Of a stretch of 64,000 bases of DNA, positions 44,001-50,606 are shown piece by piece (positions within the stretch are counted from its first letter, which is position 1; every line of letters starts with the position of its first letter). The stretch comes from Verrucomicrobiales bacterium (GTDB lineage Bacteria; Verrucomicrobiota; Verrucomicrobiia; Limisphaerales; J093). The stretch spans positions 1 to 64,000 of the forward strand of contig JACKPW010000023.1 of the NCBI GenBank assembly GCA_024233215.1, read 5' to 3'. The translations under genes were made by a program, and so were the position numbers. Below the pieces are notes generated by a model. The model saw only the letters and a list, made by a program, of their open reading frames with translations. It was not told the origin of the DNA and searched no databases.

Positions 44001-44413
44001 TGGAGCCCAACGACGGCTATTACGGGACCTGGGAGGTGCCGATCTACGTGCCGCAACCCGGGCTCTACCCTCTGCGCCTGGTCACCGGCAACGGCGACGG
44101 CACGACCGTGGACGCGACCTACGGCATTGAATGGACCGTGGTCAAGGCGGATGGCAGCCGGGTGTTGTTGAACAGCGCCGGCGATGCGGAGGCGCTGCGT
44201 TGCTTCCGCGGGGTGACCCAACGGCCGGAGATGCTGGTCCCCACCCGGGCTGACTCCGGCTGCGGTGAGGTCGAGGTCTCCTGGCGTGGTTCGGGTCGGC
44301 TTCTCGAAGCCGACTCCGTGTCCGGTCCGTACACGCCATCGCAGGACCAGAGCATGCCGCACGTCGAACACGGTGCGACGCAGAAGTACTTCAAGGTCGA
44401 GCCCTTGAAGTAG
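41060..44413 (+). CDS. Large secreted protein with PA domain and three related modules
   Basis: This 1,117-aa protein has a signal peptide (MKSTRILRCSLPILAGAVLG, cut near SLAQ). Three related modules begin near residues 35, 370 and 690; each describes a beta-rich unit ending in GxYxxxVxxxD-type strands (AGLYEMGVASDD, GGYTMGIRAWD, GSYTMYVYSDG). Two Ig-like domains lie between them (TATLVYADTGS, TATLVYTDSAG). The third module carries an inserted protease-associated domain (about 830-970; DGVALIRRGAVAFGIKAANA, VDIPCLFIGNRDG). The C-terminal tail ends in KYFKVEPLK. PA domains mediate binding or substrate access in secreted peptidases; no peptidase site was found. A strong terminator follows. Confidence 0.7.
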   Translation: MKSTRILRCSLPILAGAVLGTTPASLAQTVLPASLRVTSGVNLNAPGVLVRTYQVSGADNQGLIALAEQELAGDLGPNVADLQDPSHTYNAATGYFEVTTPVNFRGDIWSALDNGEFVAPDHPDVSLPGLTGAADQAAAEAIAFIEFPAAGLYEMGVASDDCFKLTTWHNPRDRFALTIGEYDGTRSMTESRVLLLRIPEPGIYPFRCLWANQSGANGWEWYIFDASGERLLVNDPANTVGVAYREGPMRPYVVSVYPDLDAQGVSPTVELVVEIKDDVLKVAAGSASISVDDGAVAGVSNVTTSGGVTTVKFTPDSPLELGSTHTATLVYADTGSPSFSVTDTWSFTVSSAIVSPNAAVAAGEVDMSQLGVRVFAHQLDGADFDNQASLLYIRSQLDGLLGANRADLSGADGQGFFYLTNPLAGGVNCVNFNNFYEIPEKGNFTSDNGFADIQFPGTPGTGGLDWDSDNLATEVFTYLNFEEPGGYTMGIRAWDSFSVTIGDEVGRSPKDLFATVLADYDGDAPGNYLFSFYVPEAGIYPVRLIHNIGIQQGDLEWFTVEGPSATPTLINAPGGLKGYARGPALAAYVRRVTPGVNIAGLQDLTTVEVPKDTIISAEIVDDGTTVLPANVSLTLDGQGQSTATKSGNLTTVELTPAAEFEPGSEHTATLVYTDSAGTSFTDTWKFVVEGAYQLDPAMSYPPGSGDPAKRGFAMKIVQLALPFVSGESSSVTKSEGMLAGVFLDGQNVANLDGAVDGWFHVDTVNFGTEVGAITPDDPMPGLPGTAGHSDHYAAEFRTYVEFPEAGSYTMYVYSDGSPRLMQAEAQNQHFGAVEIVSPCEAAGRRITMAATRTSIGSGFGADLPTTPLVLPLVVADPPLGDAELVNADQIKDGVALIRRGAVAFGIKAANAKAAGAKAVIIYNDDSGDRADRSPIFMGGTATGVDIPCLFIGNRDGVSLVSLLEQGPVTVNLQDNPEPMLLEPNDGYYGTWEVPIYVPQPGLYPLRLVTGNGDGTTVDATYGIEWTVVKADGSRVLLNSAGDAEALRCFRGVTQRPEMLVPTRADSGCGEVEVSWRGSGRLLEADSVSGPYTPSQDQSMPHVEHGATQKYFKVEPLK

Positions 44414-44468
44414 TATCGAACGGGTGCGGTCCGGTGGTGCCACCGGACCCCGCCGAGCCGGCTCAACG

Positions 44469-44505
44469 AGAGGCCCGGGCGATAGCCGCCCGGGCCTCTT
44501 TCGTT
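44469..44505 (+). terminator. Rho-independent-like terminator after the PA-domain gene
   Basis: A 13-bp stem (AGAGGCCCGGGCG at 44469-44481 with CGCCCGGGCCTCT at 44487-44499) with loop ATAGC is followed by TTCGTT. It lies 56 bp after the stop codon at 44413. A weaker hairpin (TCCGGTGG/CCACCGGA) lies just upstream. Confidence 0.75.
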
Positions 44506-44520
44506 GCCTTGAAAGGGGAG

Positions 44521-44561
44521 CGCACGCGGCTCGCGTGCAGTGCCCGGCGGCCCGCCGGGCA
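44521..44561. repeat. REP-like two-hairpin module, second copy
   Basis: The hairpin GCACGCG-GCT-CGCGTGC (44521-44537) is followed after one base by GTGCCCGGCGG-C-CCGCCGGGCAC (44539-44561). The layout matches 1168-1210. Confidence 0.6.
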
Positions 44562-44982
44562 CATCCAAACCGACCGGAAACCACTGTCCGAGGCGGTCCC
44601 TCCTTGCCATGAACGAAGCGACGGGGTCAGTCCTTCAGCTGTTGGCGGTGCTCCCTCCGCCAACAGCGAGGCCTGACCCCGAGCGGCCAAACCGGTTCAA
44701 GGTCCCGTTGCCTGCGCAATGGCGAAAGGGGGCTTGCCATGAACCGTCAACCGGCAATGGAGGGCCGAGTTACACGAGGCCCTGACTTGACTCGATTCAG
44801 GGACTCGTGGAACTCGTCCCTCCGAGGAGGGGGCAAGGTCCGAACGCCTGCGCAATTGTGCCAGGAAGCTCTCTCTGGACCAGTCGGCGAGCCGCCGACT
44901 GATGCAGCCGGGCCGGCCACGCTCCCCGCCGGGCCGGCCGCGCTCTCCGGCTCCGCCGTATGGACATGGAAAAGGACCCGAC
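44562..44982. other. Non-coding stretch with hairpins
   Basis: No gene was recognised. It holds a 9-bp hairpin (TGTTGGCGG/CCGCCAACA, 44640-44665) and two copies of CCTGCGCAAT near 44711 and 44851. It lies between two convergent genes. Confidence 0.4.
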
Positions 44983-45849
44983 CTATCTCAGGCGGGTGGC
45001 GACATTCTGCAACCACGCCACGTCCGGGTTGTTCGGCGTGTCGAGATGATCCGCAATGACCTCGCCCTTTACCACCGGCGGCGTGGTTCGTTCGTCCGCC
45101 CAGTGCTTCATCTCCGAGTGGCCGTCGGCGAATGAGAACCCGCCACTCCGGCTGTGGTAGAATCCCGGCAGGTCCCAGAATCCATAAGCGGCCGGGTTGT
45201 CGGGGTAACCCGCCATCCGGACCGCAAAGTTCCCCATGTCCACGCTGTCTTCCCGGACATCGGTGAAGACGAACACACTGGACGGCCCCTGATAGTTCAG
45301 ATCGGAGTATTTCCGATAGATCTTGTAGGCGCTCACCTGGGCGCCCCAGCCGCCATCCGTCCCGCCCCAGCCGCCCAGGAACAGATTCATGGACATGCTG
45401 CGCACCCGGGGTTTGTGGACGCCTGCCACGACCACCTCGGACCGGTCGGCCGGGCATCGCCAGATGGCCAGGCTGTTCCCGCAGTAGTCCCACATCAGGC
45501 TCTTCTTGATGGTGACGTCCGGATCCCAGTTCACGCGGTTGTTGGGATCAAAATCCAGGGTGCCGGTGATCCAGGCCGCGGAGTAGGTCTTCCGGTTGTC
45601 CGGATCCTCGCTGGCAAAGAGGAGCCGATCGTTGTTGTCCTCCGTGTACATCCGCCAGGCGAGGCACAACTGTCGATGGTTGCCCAGACACTGGATCCCT
45701 TGAGCCTTGCTCTTCGCCTTGCTCAGGGCTGGCAGCAGCATGCCGGCCAGGATGGCGATGATGGCGATCACCACCAGCAGTTCGATCAAGGTGAAGCCGC
45801 TTCGTCGCCGCGATGCGGACCGGAAAACTGATTGTTCAGGTTTGTTCAT
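44983..45849 (-). CDS. Type II secretion-like prepilin protein
   Basis: This 288-aa protein begins MNKPEQSVFRSASRRRSGFT and carries the prepilin helix FTLIELLVVIAIIAILAG at about residues 19-36, followed by LLPALSKAKSKAQGIQC. The C-terminal domain includes FADGHSEMKHW, the DGH motif common in DUF1559-like and related prepilin proteins. The ATG at 45849 is chosen because the leader then has the usual short basic form. It is divergent from the heparinase-like gene at 46097. It may be a surface-exposed minor pilin or a substrate-binding pseudopilin of an extracellular degradation system. Confidence 0.85.
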   Translation of the reverse strand: MNKPEQSVFRSASRRRSGFTLIELLVVIAIIAILAGMLLPALSKAKSKAQGIQCLGNHRQLCLAWRMYTEDNNDRLLFASEDPDNRKTYSAAWITGTLDFDPNNRVNWDPDVTIKKSLMWDYCGNSLAIWRCPADRSEVVVAGVHKPRVRSMSMNLFLGGWGGTDGGWGAQVSAYKIYRKYSDLNYQGPSSVFVFTDVREDSVDMGNFAVRMAGYPDNPAAYGFWDLPGFYHSRSGGFSFADGHSEMKHWADERTTPPVVKGEVIADHLDTPNNPDVAWLQNVATRLR

Positions 45850-46096
45850 ACCAAGTGTCAGTTGCACCCGAACGTCGTCTATCACCATTTCGTCCGCTGT
45901 CGAGCACAAACCTGCCCGCTTTGCTGTGGTGTTAACGCAACCGGCGGGTTGTTTCGGGCCCACCGCGTAGGCCGGTTCGGCGAGGTGACCGGGATGGATG
46001 CGTCCATGGGCAAGTTGGCCGGTCCCGGAATGCAGGCCGAACTCACGCCACAGACCGAACTCGCCAAGTCTCCCCCAAGTCCTCAGGCTTCCCGCC

Positions 46097-48073
46097 ATGC
46101 AAGTTCACCACGTTCTCGCCGTCGCGTTCCTTGGGCTCGTTGGGACCGCCGCCGACGGATCGGAACCGGTCTTTCCCAAGCCCGACCCCGCCCGGGCATT
46201 TCCGGAACTGAAGGTGTTTGACGGCGCCGGCCGCCCGTTTCGCCATCCGCTCGAGGACTGGGCCGGGGCGCGGGAGCGCGTGGCTCGCGACCCTGCCTGG
46301 CAGGCCTGGTTGACGGACCGGGAACGGGAGGTGAACGACTGGATGGTGCGGCGCCGGGACCACGTCGAATGGAAGGCCGGTTGGTGGCACGACTTTGTCA
46401 GTCCCAAGGACGGTTCCTTCCTCATTTGGACGGCCGATGAACCGGGGGAAACCACCCTGCACAGCCGGTCCGATCCGGCGGTTCAACTCACTCCCAAGCT
46501 GCAGGGCGCCTGGGTCTTTGGGTTCCGCAGCCGGCACGCGGCGAAGATCGAGGAGGCGGCGCAGCTGTTCCGGTTGACCGGCGAAACGCGCTATGGCGAC
46601 TGGGCCGCGGCGCAGATCGACTTCTACGCCACGAACTTCGCCCGCTGGAACGGTCGGACCGACTGGGGTAACGAACGCTCCCGCCTGGCCTGGCAGAGCC
46701 TGGATGAGGCGGTAAACCTCGTGCGCTACGTGCATGCCGTCCGCACGCTGGACGACCACGTCGCGCCCGACCGGAAACAGCGCTGGCTGGACACGTTCTT
46801 TCGTCCCGAGACCGAGATTCTGAATCGCTCGTTTCAGATCATCCATAACATCGCCTGCTGGCATCGCTCCGCGGAGGCGCAGGTCGCCCTCTGCTTCGGG
46901 GACGAACCCCTGTGGCAGCGGGCGGTGGAAGGTCCCTTTGGCATCCGACGCCAGCTTGCTGCCGGCGTGACGAGCGATTACCTCTGGCTGGAACAATCCC
47001 TGGGCTACAACAGCTACGTGGTTCGGGCGCTGCAACCGTTCTTCGAGGAAGCGCTTCTGGCCGGTCGCGGGGACGACCTGGGGAACGAACTCTGCATCCT
47101 GCAGAACCTGGTGCTGGCGCCGATCGCGATTCGGTTCCCGACCGGCCAGCTCCCGAACCCCGCCGATTCCACCGGGGGGTTGTCGTTCGCTCCCAACGCC
47201 GGATTCCTGGCCTCGGTGCGACGCCTCTTTCCCACCGCCATCGGGTTGCGTCGCGCGTCCCGTGAACGTTCCTGGGATACGCTGCTGGATCCTCCGGAAC
47301 CGCCACCGGCGGAAGTCCCGTTGCCGCCCGTGCGCAGCCGGCATCTCGAATCCAGTCGGATGGCAGTCCTGCGTGAGGGCCCCTGGCAGGTCTTCTTTCA
47401 TTATGGGCAGAACGACCGTTCGCATGCTGAGGCCGAGGCGTTGAACTTTGAGGCATTCTTCGGCGACACCGATGTGACGCACGATCCCGGGACCGTCGGC
47501 TACGGGTCGCCGTTGCACCGGGGGTTCTTTACCCGGGGGCCGGCCCACAACGTCCCGCTGATCAACGGGGAAGGCCAGGTCGGCTGGAATCCCGGGCGCG
47601 CCATTGCCTTCGACGCGGACAACGCCATCGTCAGGGCCGCGCAGGACAACTACCGGAAGGGGGTCGGCGCCGAACGAACCCTGCGCATTGAGGGCAACCG
47701 GTTGATCGACATCGTGAAGATCCAGTCGGAGAGCGGCGACCGGTCCCGGCTCGGATTGGTGCTGCATTTGCAGGGGGCGGCGGAACTGCCTGTCGGCTTT
47801 GCCCCGGACCCGGACTTTGCGGCGAATCCGCCCGGTCCGCCGTTTGTGTTTTGGGAGGACCCGCAATCCGCGATGTTTCGGGACACGGCGACCGTGCCGG
47901 TTCGCTTCGGGGACCTCCGGTTGAACGTGTGTTTCGAGGTCCCCGGCGAATTCCGCCTGACCCATGCCCGCACCCCCGACGTGCCACCCGCGAAGCGCGA
48001 CAGCTTCTACCTCGAAACCCGTGGCATCGAAGCGACCTTCACCACGACCCTCTCCGGCGGGGTCAGTCCCTAG
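46097..48073 (+). CDS. Heparinase II/III-like polysaccharide lyase or hydrolase
   Basis: This 658-aa protein has a short signal peptide (about 1-22) and an alpha/alpha-toroid N-terminal half (TRYGDWAAAQIDFYATNFAR, RSRLAWQSLDEAVNLVRYVH, ITH-like FQIIHNIACWHRSAEAQVAL). The C-terminal half is the heparinase II/III beta-sandwich (FHYGQNDRSHAEAEALNFEA, DVTHDPGTVGYGSPLHRGFF, PAHNVPLINGEGQVGW). These motifs are typical of family PL12/15/17/21-type lyases acting on acidic polysaccharides such as alginate or glycosaminoglycans. The specific substrate cannot be told. The ATG at 46097 gives a plausible signal peptide. Confidence 0.8.
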   Translation: MQVHHVLAVAFLGLVGTAADGSEPVFPKPDPARAFPELKVFDGAGRPFRHPLEDWAGARERVARDPAWQAWLTDREREVNDWMVRRRDHVEWKAGWWHDFVSPKDGSFLIWTADEPGETTLHSRSDPAVQLTPKLQGAWVFGFRSRHAAKIEEAAQLFRLTGETRYGDWAAAQIDFYATNFARWNGRTDWGNERSRLAWQSLDEAVNLVRYVHAVRTLDDHVAPDRKQRWLDTFFRPETEILNRSFQIIHNIACWHRSAEAQVALCFGDEPLWQRAVEGPFGIRRQLAAGVTSDYLWLEQSLGYNSYVVRALQPFFEEALLAGRGDDLGNELCILQNLVLAPIAIRFPTGQLPNPADSTGGLSFAPNAGFLASVRRLFPTAIGLRRASRERSWDTLLDPPEPPPAEVPLPPVRSRHLESSRMAVLREGPWQVFFHYGQNDRSHAEAEALNFEAFFGDTDVTHDPGTVGYGSPLHRGFFTRGPAHNVPLINGEGQVGWNPGRAIAFDADNAIVRAAQDNYRKGVGAERTLRIEGNRLIDIVKIQSESGDRSRLGLVLHLQGAAELPVGFAPDPDFAANPPGPPFVFWEDPQSAMFRDTATVPVRFGDLRLNVCFEVPGEFRLTHARTPDVPPAKRDSFYLETRGIEATFTTTLSGGVSP

Positions 48074-48131
48074 TCTTCAACAGTCCACTTCGTATGGACG
48101 GAATGCCCGGACATCGGGTTGACTCCCGCAG

Positions 48132-49163
48132 ATGACCACCGGAGACGTGATGGAAACCAAGATCGGCCCGTTGCTGGACTGGGTGGTGCGGGCCCATCCG
48201 GACACGCCGAAGAACCGCGCGAAGCAGTGGATCCTGGCAGGGCGCGTCAGTGTCGACGGCGTGGTGCTTCGCAAGCCCCACCAGCTCATTCCGGACCCGG
48301 GGGAGACGCTGAAGCTCGGGGCCCGCGAGGCGGCCACCCTGGATTGTGGCTCCGGGTGGCAGATCCATCGACGCGTCTCGTTGCTCTACCTGGACTCCGC
48401 CTTTGCCGTCGTCAACAAGGCGCCGGGTTTGCTTTCGGTGCCGGCACCAAACTGCAGTCTCTCCGCATTGAGTGTCCTGGCCGACTTTCTGGCGGGCCGG
48501 CTGAAGGCCCGGGGCCGCGGGGTTGCCGGTCGCTCGCTGCCGGCTGCTTATCGCCGTTTACAGCCGCTGGCGGTGCATCGACTTGACCAGAACACCAGCG
48601 GCGTGCTTTGCGTCGCCACCAACCCCAACGCGCGCCGGCACCTCACCGGACAGCTCAGGGCGCACACCATGACGCGGGAATATATCGCCTTCGTGGACGG
48701 GCGATCCGCGACTTCCCAGGGCACCTGGCGGCAATGGCTGCAGTTGAGCCGGGACGAACTCCGGCAGTACATCCTTTCCGATCCCCAGGCCCGGGCTCCC
48801 GGGAGCGAAGCCCGGGAGGCCATCACCCACTATGAAGTCACCGCCGAATACGCTCTGCCCGGGGGTGACCACGTGACGAAACTCCGGCTCCGGCTGGAAA
48901 CCGGTCGCAAACACCAGATTCGCGTTCAGGCGGCCCATGCCGGGCTGCCGTTGATTGGCGACCGAACGTATCATCCGGCGTATCGTGAGCCGCATCCGGT
49001 GGGTTGGCCCCTCGATTTTTCCCGTCAGGCCCTGCACGCCGGCAAGCTGAGCCTGGAACATCCGGACCAGCCCGGGAAACGCCTGAGTTGGACGGCGGAA
49101 ATGCCCGGTGACCTTCGCGAACTCGAGGCCGACCTGCGTTCCGCGGGGCTCCGGACCGGTTGA
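48132..49163 (+). CDS. RluA-family RNA pseudouridine synthase
   Basis: This 343-aa protein has an N-terminal S4 RNA-binding domain (about 10-65; KNRAKQWILAGRVSVDGVVL) and the RluA catalytic domain with HRLDQNTSGVLCVA (catalytic Asp). TREYIAFVDG and the C-terminal TGRKHQIRVQAAHAGLPLIG also fit. It converts uridine to pseudouridine in rRNA or tRNA; the target site cannot be assigned. A start at 48150 is also possible. Confidence 0.9.
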   Translation: MTTGDVMETKIGPLLDWVVRAHPDTPKNRAKQWILAGRVSVDGVVLRKPHQLIPDPGETLKLGAREAATLDCGSGWQIHRRVSLLYLDSAFAVVNKAPGLLSVPAPNCSLSALSVLADFLAGRLKARGRGVAGRSLPAAYRRLQPLAVHRLDQNTSGVLCVATNPNARRHLTGQLRAHTMTREYIAFVDGRSATSQGTWRQWLQLSRDELRQYILSDPQARAPGSEAREAITHYEVTAEYALPGGDHVTKLRLRLETGRKHQIRVQAAHAGLPLIGDRTYHPAYREPHPVGWPLDFSRQALHAGKLSLEHPDQPGKRLSWTAEMPGDLRELEADLRSAGLRTG

Positions 49164-49215
49164 CGCGAAACCAGGATTTGCACATCCGCAAAGATGCACC
49201 ACTTTCAGCAGCGTT

Positions 49216-49830
49216 ATGGAAAGCAATCTGAATGTCTTTGAGGCCATCGAACAACGCCGCGCCATCAAGCACTACGACCCGAACCATCGCATGACCGATG
49301 CGGAGGTCCGCCAACTCCTGGAGTTGGGCATGAAGGCACCCACGGCGTTCAACATCCAGCACTGGCGGTTCATCGTCGTCGCCGATCCGGAATTGCGCCG
49401 GCAGATCCGCGCGGCGGCATGGGACCAGGCCCAGGTCACGGACGCCTCGCTGCTCGTGGTGCTTTGCGCCGATCTGAAGGCCTGGGAGAAGAACGCCGCC
49501 GGTTACTGGCGCAATGCCCCGCAGGCGGTTCAGGACTTTCTGGTCCCGGCCATCGCCCAGTATTACACCGGTCGGGAATCGGTCCAGCGCGACGAGTGCA
49601 TGCGATCCTGCGGACTGGCCGGCCAGACCCTCATGCTGGCCGCCAAGGCCATGGGCTACGATTCCTGTCCGATGGACGGATTCGACTTCGACGCCGTGGC
49701 CAGGCTGATCAACCTGCCGGCCGACCACCTGATTTCGTTCATGATCGCCATTGGCAAGGGGACGAAGGAGGCCTGGCCCCGACCGGGTCAACTTCCCTAT
49801 GACCAGGTGGTCATCGAGAACCGCTTCTGA
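49216..49830 (+). CDS. Nitroreductase-family FMN oxidoreductase
   Basis: This 204-aa protein has nitroreductase signatures: the N-terminal EAIEQRRAIKHYDPN (FMN phosphate binding), LLELGMKAPTAFNIQHWRFI, CGLAGQTLMLAAKAMGYDSC and the C-terminal ISFMIAIGKGTKEAWPRPGQ. It would reduce nitro- or quinone-type substrates with NAD(P)H. The ATG at 49216 gives the family start; the frame is open upstream into the pseudouridine synthase gene. It sits alone. Confidence 0.88.
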   Translation: MESNLNVFEAIEQRRAIKHYDPNHRMTDAEVRQLLELGMKAPTAFNIQHWRFIVVADPELRRQIRAAAWDQAQVTDASLLVVLCADLKAWEKNAAGYWRNAPQAVQDFLVPAIAQYYTGRESVQRDECMRSCGLAGQTLMLAAKAMGYDSCPMDGFDFDAVARLINLPADHLISFMIAIGKGTKEAWPRPGQLPYDQVVIENRF

Positions 49831-49857
49831 CGACGTCCACGAGGTCATCGTTCTCCT

Positions 49858-49907
49858 TGACCAGATGGTTGGGCTGAATACCATTTCTCAATGGCAATTA
49901 CCATTGA
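49858..49907 (+). promoter_or_regulatory. Candidate promoter and operator of the toxin-antitoxin pair
   Basis: A possible -35 box TTGACC (49858-49863) is followed by a 16-base spacer and a weak -10 TACCAT. A perfect palindrome TCAATGG-CAATTA-CCATTGA (49888-49907) covers the antitoxin start codon and could be its autoregulatory site. It also encodes MAITID, so it may be coincidental. Confidence 0.3.
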
Positions 49908-50151
49908 TCGTGCGGGCAGGGTCGTGATTCCGAAGGCGCTTCGGGAGGAATGTCATCTGGTGCCGGGGAGTGAGTTGGAGGCGGAGGCGGTGGGCCATGA
50001 GATCCGACTGCGTCCCGTGGAGAAGGCGGTAAGCCTGGCGAAGAAGAGGGGATTGTTGGTGCATCATGGACCGGGGGTCTCGGAGGTCGACGTGGTCGAT
50101 TTCATTGAGAAATCCCGGGAGGGGCTTGCCATCGCGAGAGGACGGGCTTGA
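49891..50151 (+). CDS. AbrB/MazE-type antitoxin
   Basis: This 86-aa protein has a SpoVT-AbrB swapped-hairpin DNA-binding domain at the N-terminus (AITIDRAGRVVIPKALREEC, LVPGSELEAEAV). The C-terminal tail (about 50-86) should bind and neutralise the PIN toxin encoded just downstream. The stop and the toxin start share one base (TGATG). Antitoxins of this family usually repress their own operon. Confidence 0.88.
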   Translation: MAITIDRAGRVVIPKALREECHLVPGSELEAEAVGHEIRLRPVEKAVSLAKKRGLLVHHGPGVSEVDVVDFIEKSREGLAIARGRA

Positions 50152-50585
50152 TGAGAACCGTCTTGTTGGATTCCTCGGTGCTGGTGGCGGGCATGGTCGA
50201 TCAATTGCGCCAGCATGGGCGCGCGTTGGATGGCTGGATTAGGGAGCGGGATGGCGGTGCGGTGCTCTGCTGCACGAGTCACGCGGTTGCGGAGTGTTAT
50301 GCCACTTTGACCGCCCTGCCTCTGGCACGTCCGGTTCAGCCGGTTGAAGCCCGGGAGTTGATGCGGGTGAATGTGCTGCAGGGCCTGAAGGTGCTGTCGT
50401 TGAACCAAAGGGACTACGAGAAGGCGCTGGATCGGGTTGTCGGAATGGGCCTGCGAAGCGGGGTGGTGTATGACGCGCTTCATCTGGTCCGCGCTGAGCG
50501 GGAGAGGTGTGACGTTCTGCTGACCTTCAACCTTCGAGACTTCACGCGGTTGGAGCCGGAGGGGGTCGAGGTAATCGCGCCCTGA
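50151..50585 (+). CDS. PIN-domain toxin (VapC-like ribonuclease)
   Basis: This 144-aa PIN-fold protein has the acidic active site spread over VLLDSSVLVAG (Asp), HAVAECYATL (Glu), GVVYDALHLVRA (Asp) and a C-terminal TFNLRDFTRL (Asp/Asn position). The metal-dependent RNase would cut tRNA or rRNA when free of antitoxin. The ATG at 50151 is used; a TTG one codon upstream is also in frame. It overlaps the antitoxin stop by one base, which supports coupled translation. Confidence 0.88.
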   Translation: MRTVLLDSSVLVAGMVDQLRQHGRALDGWIRERDGGAVLCCTSHAVAECYATLTALPLARPVQPVEARELMRVNVLQGLKVLSLNQRDYEKALDRVVGMGLRSGVVYDALHLVRAERERCDVLLTFNLRDFTRLEPEGVEVIAP

Positions 50586-50606
50586 GGGGGGAGTTACCTT
50601 CCCCCG

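Noticed and set aside
46043..47965. 640-aa open frame on the minus strand
   Set aside because: It lies opposite the heparinase-like gene, whose family motifs are clear; the minus-strand translation shows none.
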